Assembly (NCBI GenBank): GCA_019916065.1
Contig: CM034239.1
Span: 39,456,419-39,520,418 of the forward strand
Direction: 5' to 3'
Source of the DNA: Vitellaria paradoxa
Taxonomy: Eukaryota > Streptophyta > Magnoliopsida > Ericales > Sapotaceae
Length of the DNA: 64,000 nt
The translations under genes were made by a program, and so were the position numbers. The notes under the pieces were generated by a model. The model was not told the origin of the DNA, did not search any database, and saw only the letters and a list, made by a program, of their open reading frames with translations. Positions 37,001-48,129 of this stretch are shown piece after piece. Numbering within the stretch: position 1 is the first letter of the stretch; every line of letters starts with the position of its first letter.

Positions 37001-37182
37001 ATCTAAGCCAGCGATTCAATATCTATGATGGATTCGTAGGGTTCTTTTGTTAGGATTTCTCGTATGGGTTGTAAAATAAGTCGATGTTCAAATTATAAAT
37101 ATGAAAGAAAATCTCACTCTTGAGTTAATTTTTGTGAGTTGAGATCTGTAAAAAATCATCCCCTTGAGGTTTGTCACGTACC
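34092..37182. other. Non-coding DNA, conserved in copy 2
   Basis: No gene seen. Collinear with about 43,840-48,018 of copy 2 apart from insertions. It includes a tandem duplication (34,355-34,892), a MITE at about 35,948-36,080 ending CACCAAACGCACCC that has its partner at 45,395-45,545, and a coding-like but unrecognised frame around 35,560-35,750 that is interrupted differently in copy 2. Confidence 0.55.
34355..34892. repeat. 269-bp tandem duplication, copy-1 specific
   Basis: GGATAG.ATTTAATATTTTG starts units at 34,355 and 34,624, and the two units match almost throughout. Copy 2 has one unit (about 44,095-44,350), so the doubling came after the segmental duplication. Confidence 0.85.
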
Positions 37183-37492
37183 TCATGTCATGCATCCGGT
37201 GAATGCCTCGCGAAGGTCGGCATCATTTGATCCATTGAATGCTTCATAAGAAAGGGTACATTCTTCAACATCATCGATCTCTGTTTCAGTTTCAGTTTCC
37301 TAAATTAAAATAAAATAATTACATAGAATGAGATAATAAATGAGAAGCATGAGTTAAGAGTAATTTTTTCAATTTTTCAAATTAAAAGTATACTAATTGA
37401 GAAAAATATTTGACTGTAAATTTATTTAACGTGCTGAATGAGATGATTACACCTCCTTTCAAATACTTGTTGAGATCTCCAATTTAAAAAAA
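37183..37492 (-). pseudogene. Truncated 3' end of an NLR gene at the duplication junction
   Basis: On the minus strand, 37,183-37,299 matches the last exon of the NLR (48,019-48,129): after a TTTAG acceptor it reads ETETETEIDDVEECTLSYEA, ends FTGCMT, then TGA. Upstream of it, about 37,430-37,490 matches the intron and the last ~40 bases of NLR exon 4, after which homology stops abruptly and copy 2 of the segmental duplication starts. The remnant has no promoter, NB-ARC or remaining LRR. The frame of the terminal exon is still open, with two extra ET pairs compared with the downstream copy. Confidence 0.8.
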
Positions 37493-37500
37493 GGTGGATG

Positions 37501-40500
37501 TTGTTATAATAAATTATCTTTATTTAACGTGGATGTTGCTTTTCCGCCGACAGCACCTCCCCCTTCTTCTTTCATTTCATTTCTTTTTTATTTATTTATT
37601 TTTATTTTTATACGATGATACGAATATGCAACCACTAAATGCTTGACAGGTGATCACAAAGGATAAAAAGACAACTTTATAGAAAAAAATTAAAAAAATT
37701 AATTTTTATTTGATTAATTAAGAAAATAAAATAAAAATTTTTTATATATTTTTAAAAATATAAATATAAATGAAATTTATTTTATTCTTTAAAATATTTT
37801 TTCTATTCACATGTACCAAACTAGGTCTAATGGTATTTGTTCAAATTTGTTATAAAAAAATAAATTATGAAGAGTTATTATGTCATTTTAACTTTAGCCA
37901 AGAAAAAAGGTTAGCTTTGCAATTTCATTCTTTATTAAATAATTTTACGTTATATTTGGCAACTAATGAGGCTAAAATTAAAATTTTTTAATGACAATTT
38001 TAGAAATTTAACAACAATTTAATATTAATAATTTTACAATATATTAAAAATATTTATTTAAATATAATATTGTATTTTTTTTAAATATAATGTATGAAAA
38101 TAATGTGGATAAATTTGATATTTAGATTTTTATATATGAGGTGTTATGGGGAATATGAAAATTAAGCGAGAGTTTGCAGAATGGTAATAAAAATCTTAAA
38201 AGCCTTTCATGATTGAAAAAAATTAGAAAAATTCTAATCTTTTAGCTTTTGTATTTTTGTGTTTAGAACTTTTTTGGCATAAAAATCAAGTTTATTTAGC
38301 TAAAAAATGTAGACAACCAAATACACTTACTTTTTTTTGAAGCAAAAAGTAAAATGTCAAGCTAACTTCAAAACTGGTACCAAACGAGTCCGTCACTTCT
38401 TTGGAAAGATATGATTTTTTTTGTTTACAAACAAAAAGTTACTTTTTTGGTTTTATATAATTTTTTGGGTATCTTTTAAGAATATTATTTATATTTAAAA
38501 ATATTTAAATTTAAAAAATTCACATATTGACAAAAAATAAATTATTTGAAAAAATTAAATTTCTTTTACTTGTACGTGAATTTTTTATTTTTATTTGTAT
38601 TTTTTTAAATATAAATAACATCCTTAAAGATTATCAAAAAAATTATAAAAAAATATACAAAAGAAAGATGTAATCTGAAACAAGATAACTTTTGATTGTC
38701 GAAGGGACGCTTACGTTGCAAATAGCAATCAACAATGTTATATACGAAATTATAAAACTAAATGATATTATTTTATTACAATTTATAATAATATATATTA
38801 AGTAATTTAAATATTATTATTTATTTTATAATTTTCTTAAATTTGACATATATTAATTTAGAGTATATTTCAAAGTGATCTCTTAAAATAGCATTGCCAA
38901 ACTCTGGAATTCTCATTGAGATTCCATTCTTCAAAATGTGATCGACCATTTCAAATGATGCAATTAATTTTGTAATTATATTTTCTTCCTCTACAATATC
39001 AAGTCAATTTTCTAAAAATCTTAATTTTTTAAAGAAAATCAATTTAGAAAAAATAGTTTATTATATCTAGGGCTCGTTTGACAACGCTGTCGTTTTTTTG
39101 TTCTTATTTTTCTGTTGTTGTTTTCTGTTGCCGTTTACTTTATTTGAAATGAAAACTGAAACTGTGTTTGGAAATGTAAATTTGTTTAGAATTATTAATT
39201 TTTATTTTAAAAAATATTTAATTTTATTAGTTTTAAAAAATTAATAGAACTTAATAAAATATATTTTATATTAATTTAATTTAATTAATATAATTAATTA
39301 AATTAATACAGTAAATTATTTATTAAAATCATTTAATCAATAAATATAAAATATATTAAATTATATTATTTATTAAAAATAATTTAATAAAATATATTTC
39401 ATATTAAATAAATGATTAAATTAGATTAATTATTAAATTAAATTATTTATTAAAATAATTTAATAAAATATATTTTATATAAATTAAATTAATTAAATCA
39501 TATATAATTTAATTTAATTATGATATTTATTTAAAATAATTTAACAATTATTATTAAATTAAATTAAATTAAAAATTAATGTAATTTAATTATTTATTAT
39601 TAATTATTTTATATAAATTAATTTAATTATTAAATTAAATAAATTAATTATGATATTTATTTCAAATAATTTAGCAATAATTAATTATTAAATTAAATTA
39701 AATTAATTTAGTTTTATTATTTATTAAAAATAATTTATAGTAATTTATATAATTAATTTAATTTTTGAATTTAATTATATTATTTATTAAAATAACTTAT
39801 TTTAATAAAATATTTGAATAAAATAATTTATTTTTATGTAATGTAATGTAACTAAAATAGACAAAGTTTTAAAATTGGCAAATTATTGGCAATAGAAAAG
39901 AAAATTAGAGTGAAAATACCTTTTTTCTGTTTCCGTTTTCACTTTTTTTGGAAACAAAAAAACGGAAACAGATTTAACAAAAATGTTTCGGTTGTCAATT
40001 CACAAAATTTTGAAAACGGAAACAGAAAAACAGAAAACAAAAACGTTACCAAACGGAGCTTAGTGTTTAAATTTAGTAAGTCTCCCATTCAATAACAATT
40101 AATGGTTTTCCAAGCGTTCTTTTGAGCAACAAGTCACTTGTCAACAATTAATGATATTTAAAAAATGAAAATATTCTCAAAATTAGAGTTATATTTTTGT
40201 ATACCTACTAACCGTATATATTATAGTAACCTTATACATGAATCAAATCTTGTCTAATTCAAAATTTGAAAATTGAACACCATCAACATATTATTACATT
40301 ATTTTACTTAAATATATCAAATGAGGGGTTCTTAAAATTAAAAACACATCATTTTAAATGATTTTTGACAAATTGAATTAAGAGTGGTCACAAATTGAAT
40401 TATTTGTGAGTTACACAAGTTAAAATTGAAGAAAACTTAGTTTGAACTCAATTCATAGTCTTAACAAACTCAATTTTATTGAACTAGATTGCTTGTTTAA

Positions 40501-40946
40501 AATTGAGTTTCAACTTGAACTAAAAGTGTCCTGTTCAAATGTTTGCGAGGTGACTCAGTAAAATAATATATAGTTTTTCATAGCAAAAATAACGTCATTT
40601 TAATTTAGGAAAATGATGTCCATATAGTTTAGCTGAACTTTTATTTTGATTTGTTACATTTTAGATCAAAATAACGTTGTTTGATTAGTCGAACTACTCT
40701 AAGCTGATCTTGATTTAAAATTATTATGTCAAACCAAACTTGAGTCTATACAAAATTTCAAGTCGAACTCAAATAAATCAAATCTCAACTCGATTTAACT
40801 TGAATCCACCGCTAAATCGATAAAAAACTAGAAGAGTACAATATAATTTTTGAAAACTAAAAATAATGACACAATTATGAAATATAAAATTTAAATAAAT
40901 CATAAATGAAAAAAAAAAAAAAAAACCCAAAAGTGAGCTTAATATA
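37501..40946. other. Gene-free block paralogous to 14,808-20,739
   Basis: No gene. It represents the pre-insertion state for the copy-1 transposons listed above, and itself carries the 990-bp insertion at 39,070. Confidence 0.65.
39070..40059. mobile_element. PIF/Harbinger-like non-autonomous element, copy-2 specific
   Basis: Copy 1 gives the empty site: TATACCTAGTGTTTAA (about 19,845). Here CTA (39,067-39,069) is followed by GGGCTCGTTTGACAACG, and the far end reads CGTTACCAAACGGAGC followed by TTA (40,060-40,062) and GTGTTTAA. The ends are inverted repeats and the 3-bp YTA duplication fits PIF/Harbinger (Tourist-like) elements. Arms carry CGTTTTC/GGAAAC words; the middle is extremely AT-rich with repeated TTTATTAAAATAATTTAAT-type units resembling those of the 519-2062 element. 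No transposase. Confidence 0.8.
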
Positions 40947-41325
40947 CTTCAGAGCCTTAGCCCGAGGATTGGGTTTCAACAATATCCATGCTATTAATGG
41001 CTTCTATTTTGAGTCAGAAGGTGGAGACATGAAAAAAAACAGCAAAATGAGTAATATAAAAGAATTGGAAAGGAGAAATAAGAAAGAAGGTATAGGGAGA
41101 ACATTTTCTGGTTCAAGTTCAGAACCAGACATTGACAATCAATACGATACGGGCGTAAATTCAATACTAAATCAGACCTCATCACCCCCTGAGGAAATAA
41201 TTTTTGACGAAAGTGACGATGATACTGTGGAAATTCCAAAACGCATACCATGGCCAAAGGACCATCACTTGGGCTCAGAAAAGAGTTCTAACTTACCAAG
41301 CAACAAGTTCCTAAAAACCACATAG
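40947..41325 (+). pseudogene. IST1-like tail, second copy (fragment)
   Basis: From 40,947 the sequence matches 30,185-30,576: it encodes the same acidic/serine-rich tail with NIKELERRNKK, GIGRTFSGSSSEPDIDNQY and SSPPEEIIFDESDDDT, ending NKFLKTT and TAG. Everything upstream (the AAAAAVEL block and earlier) is absent because the 9.4-kb block is missing. A 10-bp gap relative to copy 1 sits at the junction. There is no start of its own, so it is a fragment. Confidence 0.65.
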
Positions 41326-41925
41326 CATAATGCAGTTGCAGATGAAAGCCTATCGGACACCAATCTCCAAAATGGAAACGACTGAGCCCTCAAGCTGATC
41401 TCATGACATTTTGCAGAAGGAATATCTGTGTTATTACATGCACATTGCTTGAATGCCGAGAAGCATTTATATCCCAGGCATGCACACAAACAGATAAGAC
41501 AACAACTGCGATAATTAGTACACAAGTACACTGGGACTAAAACATAGGTGAGAGAAGTGAAAACCATTTTCTTCTTCTTCCCCAGAATAAGTTAAAACAG
41601 ATTGATATCTTTTTCCATTTAAAACGATGACACAGCCTTTTCCTTCCAAGGGGAATTTTGTAGGATAGGCTCATAGCATACGGTTTCCATCTAGAAACTT
41701 CACAATCCTAAGCAAGTATTAGAGGGGGGAAATAGTTTTATCGCAAGCATAATCATTTCATTTGAGACCAATGCCTTTGATTTGGCGACCAACACTGGCG
41801 AATGAATTTCATTTTATTTATTTTTTACAAGCATGTTTACCTTATTTTGAACCAAAAAAAAAGGCCCAAATGTACGCCAAAAACCATATCACTTCTTCAG
41901 TTATGCAATTCAGACACAAAGGAGA

Positions 41926-41958
<33 letters not shown>

Positions 41959-42701
41959 CTTCTGACAAGTCAAAGTAAGATATTTCCACCATTAAGTTCA
42001 TTATTTGGGTTTATGTTTCAGTTCAAGAAATAATATCTACATGATGTGATCACGCTCCTCAAAGATTTTTCCCAAATGAATACAGGGAAACGAAACAATA
42101 AATTTGAAACAGTAAATACATATGAAAATGAATAAGGGACTCTAAACTTAATTACAAGTTGCTCTCTTCCCTCCTGATAGTCAAACATAATCTTGATTTA
42201 ACATCATTTTCTTTTTAGCTTCCAATTACAGCATCTCTTGGACTCCCTTAGTAAAAGTTTGAGCTTGAAAATTTCTCACAAGACATACATGCATACTTAC
42301 AATCCAAGTGAATGTAGTTTGTTCCAAGTAAAGTATACTTCAATCAGAATACAATTGAGCCAAAGAGGCAACTGATATAAACAGATGGAAAAAGAATTGT
42401 GGACAAAGTGACTGCATCTCCAAACAAGTAATGCATACACGGAAAATCGTATGTCAATAAAAAATAACATTTAATCTCGAATAAATTAAATGCAAAGTAA
42501 CCGAACTCTAACCAATTGGGGGAATGATAGTTCATATTAACAGATAAACAAGTAAAACATGTGTTTCATTTAAATCAAAACGGGTTGACCAAGTCATTGA
42601 AGAACGTTAACCCAAAAATTTACAATAACAAATGGCTAAACTTTGTGGTTATTAAAGTACGATGCTAAATATCGAAATTAGAAAAGTTACTAGTTGAGAT
42701 C
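41326..42701. other. Non-coding DNA paralogous to 30,577-32,221
   Basis: No gene seen. It contains an (ATT)n microsatellite at about 41,928-41,958 where copy 1 has poly-T. Confidence 0.6.
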
Positions 42702-43662
42702 TTATGACAAATCGCCACTGCTTTGTTGCCACAAGTTGATGATATCCGTTGCCTGATTAAGAAGAATGATCATTTGCTTCTGCGATGTCCAGGGCTTACT
42801 CTCAAGCAGCACTTTGAGCTCTTCCTTGGCATCTTTTCTAGGCCAAAAGTAATAGGGACTCAAAGGAATTGTTCTTCTCCATCCGTATGAACTTCAATAC
42901 AAGCCTTGGTCTCTGCATTGGCTTCACAATTACTCCAAGTTTCTACAAATTAAGTAGATTACAGATAATCAGCTATTAGAATTGGACTTTGAATTGATAC
43001 AAACATATTTGGAGTGTTTCTTTATCAATTTCGCCACTGCACTCTGGTTCCATAAAATGAAGATGGCAAGATAGAACAAAATTCAAAAATAAGAGGTCTT
43101 GCTTTCTATATACATTATACATATATATGAGAAGAAATATAAGAAAGAAAATTGCGGTAAAACGACCTACCAAGGGTTTAAAAAAAAAATGAGACTACTC
43201 CAAGGACCAAGCTCACAGAAAGGCTTGAAATAACAAAATTTAAATGATGCATGACAATTCCTATAACATATAAATAAATAAATAAATAATAAAAAAAAAA
43301 TCAACCGTAGAATTGGAGAGAGACGGGGGGGGGGGGAATCTTCACAAGTAAAAGCAAAATTAAAATTTGAGAAGCACCTTACAGAAAGGCTTCAAATAAC
43401 AAAATATAAATGAAACATGACAAATTCCTATAAGATTAAAAAACAAAAAAAAAAAAAATCAACCGTAGAATTTGAGAAGCACGGTAAAAAAAATATTCAA
43501 ATCATGCATATACGTATATAGGCGATGTTTGCGTGAATATGTGTATCTAAATCAAAGAAAGAACTTCTTTTTCGAGTTGAGTTGATGGGGTTGAGTTTTC
43601 CGCGGGCGTCTCTTCTGCAACGTCATCCACGGCGGCTGCTGAAGAAGCAGAGAGCTTAGCGC
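42702..43662 (-). pseudogene. PSRP3 pseudogene (copy 2)
   Basis: Exon 2 (42,702-42,942) is 241 bp against 282 bp in the working copy: 41 bp are missing within the [13 protein letters not shown] segment, which destroys the frame. Exon 1 (about 43,565-43,662) keeps only its last third; the start codon, most of the transit peptide, the (GA)n leader and the left arm of the adjacent MITE are gone, the two sides being joined through a short TTAGCGCTAAAATTAATG repeat found at about 43,657 and 43,708. The intron is otherwise alignable. It cannot produce PSRP3. Confidence 0.9.
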
Positions 43663-46223
43663 TAAAATTAATGAAGAGCAATACGACATCGTTCAAGATC
43701 TTTACATTAGCGCTAAAATTAATGGAAGATGATCAATATTAATAACATTTCAAAATGAGGGAAGTAAGTGTAAATTTTAAATGTTATGAGTATAAAGTAT
43801 AATTACTCAAATATTAAGATAAGGTTATGTTTATATTATTTTTCCTACTGTAATGCTTACAAATTTAATATAGAAAAAGATTGTAAAGATTCATATAGTT
43901 TATTTTAAAGGACCATTACCATGATTTTCCAATTAAGATAGATATAATTTGTATTTTTCTCCAAAACAAAGAATCATCCTTTGAATTTAGCATTCACCTC
44001 ATGTGATTTAAACTCTCGTGTAATTTATTGCCCACAGATTCACATACAAAAAAAAAAAAAAAAAAGAAAACAAACTTGAAGTCTTCAATTATGAACAGAC
44101 ATTTAATATTTTGTTGTTATGATTAATTGAACAATTGATTGAAGTGAGAGAAATATAATTATCCACTTGAATGAATGAGAAAAATATGAGAAATTGAAAT
44201 TAACTTGCATTTAATCTAATTTTTAGTCTATTAATACATTACACAAGATTACTTGTTCTATCATCAAAATTCTAGATACAAGTGTAGCAGCTAAATAAAA
44301 TTATTGTTCAACTTCAAGTCATGAATTTTAATATCAACAGGATGGGTTAAGCAAGTATCTTTATTTTTTTGGTAAGTGTTAAGCAGGTATCATTTCCTTT
44401 ATTCTTATCCTCGTTTAAAAAATTCATCCCCATCCCTATCCCCATGAAGGTTAAAAGAATTTTTTCCATGTCGTCCCCATTTATATGTGAGTTCTTCATC
44501 CCTGTTCCTGCTCCTTGTTTAAAAATAAAAGTTATTTACTAAATCATAATATTATTAAAAATAAAGATTATGCATATTTTAGATTAAATAATAATATGTA
44601 TTAACATAAATTATTATATAAATATAATTAATATATAGTTAGGTATATAAAGGGGGCGGGGACGGAACGAATGATTATATTAAATCCCCATCTTATCCTG
44701 CTAAGAACATCTCTATATGTCATTTTTAAGAGGGGCAGGTAAATAAATACCCGTTGAAAATCAAGATTTTTGACATTCTCACCAATAAAGCAATCTCATT
44801 AAATTTAGTTCCATGAAAAATGAACAATAATTCTCAAAGCACTACAAATTCACTTATGCCACTGTAAATTTCTTTTGATATAGTTCCAATAGAATTTATT
44901 TTTTCAATATTTTATTCCTAAATCACTCTTGATGTTGATGAAAAAAAATACATGACTAAATCTGAAATTTATTTGGTCAACTTTGAAGATCACTTTCACA
45001 AGGAGGCTAGTTTTTCACCTTCATCCACCAGAAAGAACAACTATGCAAGTCCTAGGACCAAGTTTCAACACAGTACTTACTAGTTAGCCTTTTTACAGTG
45101 CTTTAAGCCATTTGACAACAGCTTCCCTTGGAACCCCACTTTCAAGCTGATTGAACATCTACAAGCATTTTGGTTGAAGAAATTGCAGCAAAAATAGTCT
45201 CGCCCTCAATCGGCAAACTCCACACTCTCAGTAGCACAAGCCACTCAAACGGAAATTGCATAGAAGGAAAAATCCTCCAATACCTACGTTACAAAGGAAA
45301 ACAATTTATCTAATAATAAAAATATTCACAGAATTCAAAAAAGTAAACGTGCTTAAAATATTTTTAGCTTTTTTTGTATAATTCATTTTAATGTAGGGAG
45401 CGTTTAAAGTGATAAAAAGTGAGATAAAGTGAAATAATTTGATAAAAGTTATGTGTTCATAATTCTTGTAGTGAGATAAAAAGTAAATAATTTTTAGAAA
45501 TTTTTAAAAATTTTTAAATAATTTTAACGCACCAAACACACCCATAGAATCCAATGCACCTCCAGTTACCACCACAATTGAACATGCATATATGCCAATA
45601 GCACCTAATTTTCTTGTTCATTTAGGAAATTTTGTGGTCTATAATAATTGGTTTCAACTAATTTTTACTCATTATTTTCTCACAAAAGAATAACAAAAAC
45701 AATATCACACTTTAATGTTAATACAAACAATTTCCTCAACAAAAGTTAAGAGACCAAATTAAATGTATGTTTAGATAAAATATTTAATTTTACACCAAAT
45801 CTCATTTTGGTTTTTATATTTTCAATTGTGGTAGTCAATCAATCCCGTCAAATAATAATAATATGGCTCCTTTCGTCTATTATTATTTGCAAATTTACAG
45901 TAAACCATCTTGTTACCCTAATGTGAAGGTAATATAGTCATTAATTAGTCTCATGCACTTCTAGTTACCACCATAACTCAGCATGCAGATCAAATAATAG
46001 CATCTAATTTTCACATAGGAAATTTTGTGATTCCAAATCTCAGAAGCTAGCAATAATAATTGGCTTTATTTGAATCTTATTCATTATTATCTTTGTAGAA
46101 GAATAACAAAAAACGTCACACCTTAATGTTGATGCCAATACTTTTGACACTCAACACCCTTATATGTTATGTCGACTTTATTTCGTTTCTTATAATTTTA
46201 ATTGTGATAGTTAATCCTTATAA
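43663..46223. other. Non-coding DNA paralogous to 33,540-36,775
   Basis: No gene seen. It keeps the right arm of the Mutator-like MITE, one unit of the 269-bp repeat and the MITE at 45,395-45,545. Confidence 0.55.
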
Positions 46224-47345
46224 TTTTAGTTAGGATAAATTATACCTAAACCCTTTTAATACTTAAGTAATTACACTTAGACTTCCTCGACATTTGAAAT
46301 TTACAATTACAATCTTATTTTGAAATGTTGCTAACTTTTGACTCCTTCGTTATTTTTTCTACTAATTCCGTTAAATTTTTAATAAAAGGATAATTCTGCC
46401 CCTGACCAGTCCTTTCTTCCTCTTCTCTCAACGTTCAGCCCAAAGTCACTCTCTTCCCGTGTTTTCATTTTATAAAATTATATTAATTTATTTTATTAAA
46501 GTTAAAATAATAATTTATAATTTAAATAATTTATTTTATTAAATTATAATTATTTATTAATAAATAATAATTTAGTATTAAAATAATTTATTTTAGTTAA
46601 ATTAAAATTAATAATAAGTACTTATTAAAATATTTATTTTATTAAAATTAAAACTACTATTAAAATAATTATTATATATGTATATATATATATATATACA
46701 TATGAAAGACGTCCCACTCTTCATTCAATGTCTACAGAGACCTACGAGTAAAAGAAAATTCAAATCAGAAACATAGAAATAGGAAAGAGACAATGAAGAA
46801 TCTAATCCAAACAAAATTTTGACGTAATGCAGAGAGAAAGAAATGTATTTAGAAGTATATATAGTTAAATATATATACACACACGCGGTGATATACAAAA
46901 GGAGGTGGAGGGAGATGAGAAACAAGAGGAGATGTCAGAGAAGAATTGGCTAAATTTAGAGAGAGATGGGTGAAGCGAAATCCAATCGAACCCGTGGAGG
47001 ATCTGGATCGAGGACTTCAAGGACTGGCCGTGTCCTGACTTGGGCAAAATCAGATCGTAAAGCGAATTGAAGATCTAAAGATGGATTTGAAAACGGTGAG
47101 GAAGACGGAGTTGCTGCCATCGAGCTCGGTGACGGAGACGACCCTGTCGACCTCGAGAAGAAGGGTATCGGCTTGAGGGACGACGGAGTTGAAGCGTTTA
47201 GAAACGGCGCAGCAACGAATCAAGGTTTTAATGTCGGCGGCGCGACAGTGATTCAAGGTTTGCAGTTGAAGATGAGACGAACCAGCAGGTCAGGGCAGTC
47301 GATTGAAGCGGTCATCGTCGTCAGAGACGAAGCACAGAAGGGGGG

Positions 47346-47376
<31 letters not shown>

Positions 47377-47631
47377 AAGTGAGAAGGGAGGAATAATTTT
47401 AAATAATAATTATTAAAATAATAAAAAGAGAGGGGTAAAGTTAGTATATTTAAAAAACAAAGTTTGTTGACATCATCCGTTTAACTAAAACTTTAATAGA
47501 ATATCAACGGGAGATCTGAATTAATAATATTTTAAAATAAAAAAATATTTATAAATTTTAAATATCGAAAAGGTTTAGTCGTAATTATTTAAATATTGAG
47601 GGAGATTAGAAATAATTTATCTTTTTAGTTA
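46224..47631 (-). mobile_element. Pack-MULE-like element with an F-box gene fragment, copy-2 specific
   Basis: The 9-bp TSD TTTTAGTTA is exact at 46,224-46,232 and 47,623-47,631, and copy 1 at about 36,777 has a single copy of the target without the insertion. The element is 46,233-47,622 (1,390 bp). The ends GGATAAATTATACCTAAACC and (reverse complement) AGATAAATTATTTCTAATC continue as related TIRs of about 110 bp with AAGTAATTACAC.TA and ACATTTGAAATTTACA words. The interior 46,900-47,390 is GC-rich and holds an F-box gene fragment plus a (GA)n tract (47,350-47,372). No transposase is present. Confidence 0.87.
46960..47341 (-). pseudogene. Captured F-box protein gene fragment
   Basis: On the minus strand the fragment reads DDDRFNRLP, then after a frame change DLLVRLIFN, then after another change ADIKTLIRCCAVSKRFNSVV with PQADTLLLEVDRVVSV. 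This is the F-box order (hydrophobic LP..LL..IF, then D-I-K-T-L-I-R-C-C-AVS-KRF) of the small plant F-box family that includes Arabidopsis At1g30200/At5g46170-like proteins, which are SCF ubiquitin-ligase adaptors. Downstream sequence to about 46,960 also looks derived from the same gene. At least two frameshifts are present, and it lies wholly inside the TIRs, so it is a captured fragment without a working frame. Confidence 0.75.
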
Positions 47632-48018
47632 AATAGCAACTTGGCCCTTCCGTAGTTGCAAATCAGCCATTACACCATTAGATGATTCTGACATGATGAA
47701 AAATATAACCATTGGTCCATTCACGGATAAATACCTGAGTGCAGCTATTATATATATATATATATAACTAAAAATAAGGAAAGGTCAACATACCTCATTG
47801 TGGTAGTTGGCTATCATTGAAAAAAATTATGCCCAAATCTAAGCCAGCAATTCAATATTGGTGATGGATTCGCAGGGTTATTTTGTTGGGGTTTCCCTTA
47901 TGAGTTGTAAAATAAGCCGATGATCAAATTATAAATGTGTGGCAAAATCTTACTCTTGAGTTAATTTTTGTGAGTTGAAATCCGTACAAAATCATCCTCT
48001 TGAGGTTTGTCACGTACC
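47632..48018. other. 3' flank of the NLR
   Basis: Matches 36,780-37,182 of copy 1. It holds an (AT)n run near 47,750. No separate gene is visible; on the minus strand it would be the NLR 3' untranslated or downstream region. Confidence 0.5.
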
Positions 48019-48129
48019 TCATCCCATGCATCCGGTGAACGCCTCGCGGACGTCGGCATCATTTGATCCCTCGAATGCTTTAGAAGAAAGGGTACTTGCT
48101 CTAACATCATCGATCTCTGTTCCAGTTTC
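48019..48129 (-). CDS. NLR exon 5: short C-terminal exon
   Basis: After a TTTAG acceptor it reads ETGTEIDDVRASTLSSKAFE, ends FTGCMG then TGA (48,019-48,021). It is 37 codons including the stop, joins exon 4 in phase 0 across a 193-bp intron, and is conserved as a coding frame in the truncated copy at 37,183-37,299, which supports it as a real exon. Confidence 0.65.
   Translation of the reverse strand, partial: ETGTEIDDVRASTLSSKAFEGSNDADVREAFTGCMG

Larger units (their letters stand above)
14808..37500. repeat. Copy 1 of a tandem segmental duplication
   Basis: Sequence from 14,808 (TTGTTATAC...AAATTATCTTTATTTAACG) reappears at 37,501, and the blocks 17,250-20,739 and 30,185-37,490 reappear collinearly at 37,600-40,946 and 40,947 to about 48,370. 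Copy 1 is therefore a unit of about 22.7 kb that ends inside a duplicated NLR exon. It contains transposons absent from copy 2 (14,924-17,243; about 17,284-17,446; 18,117-18,577; 19,213-19,324; about 19,483-19,788). Confidence 0.88.
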
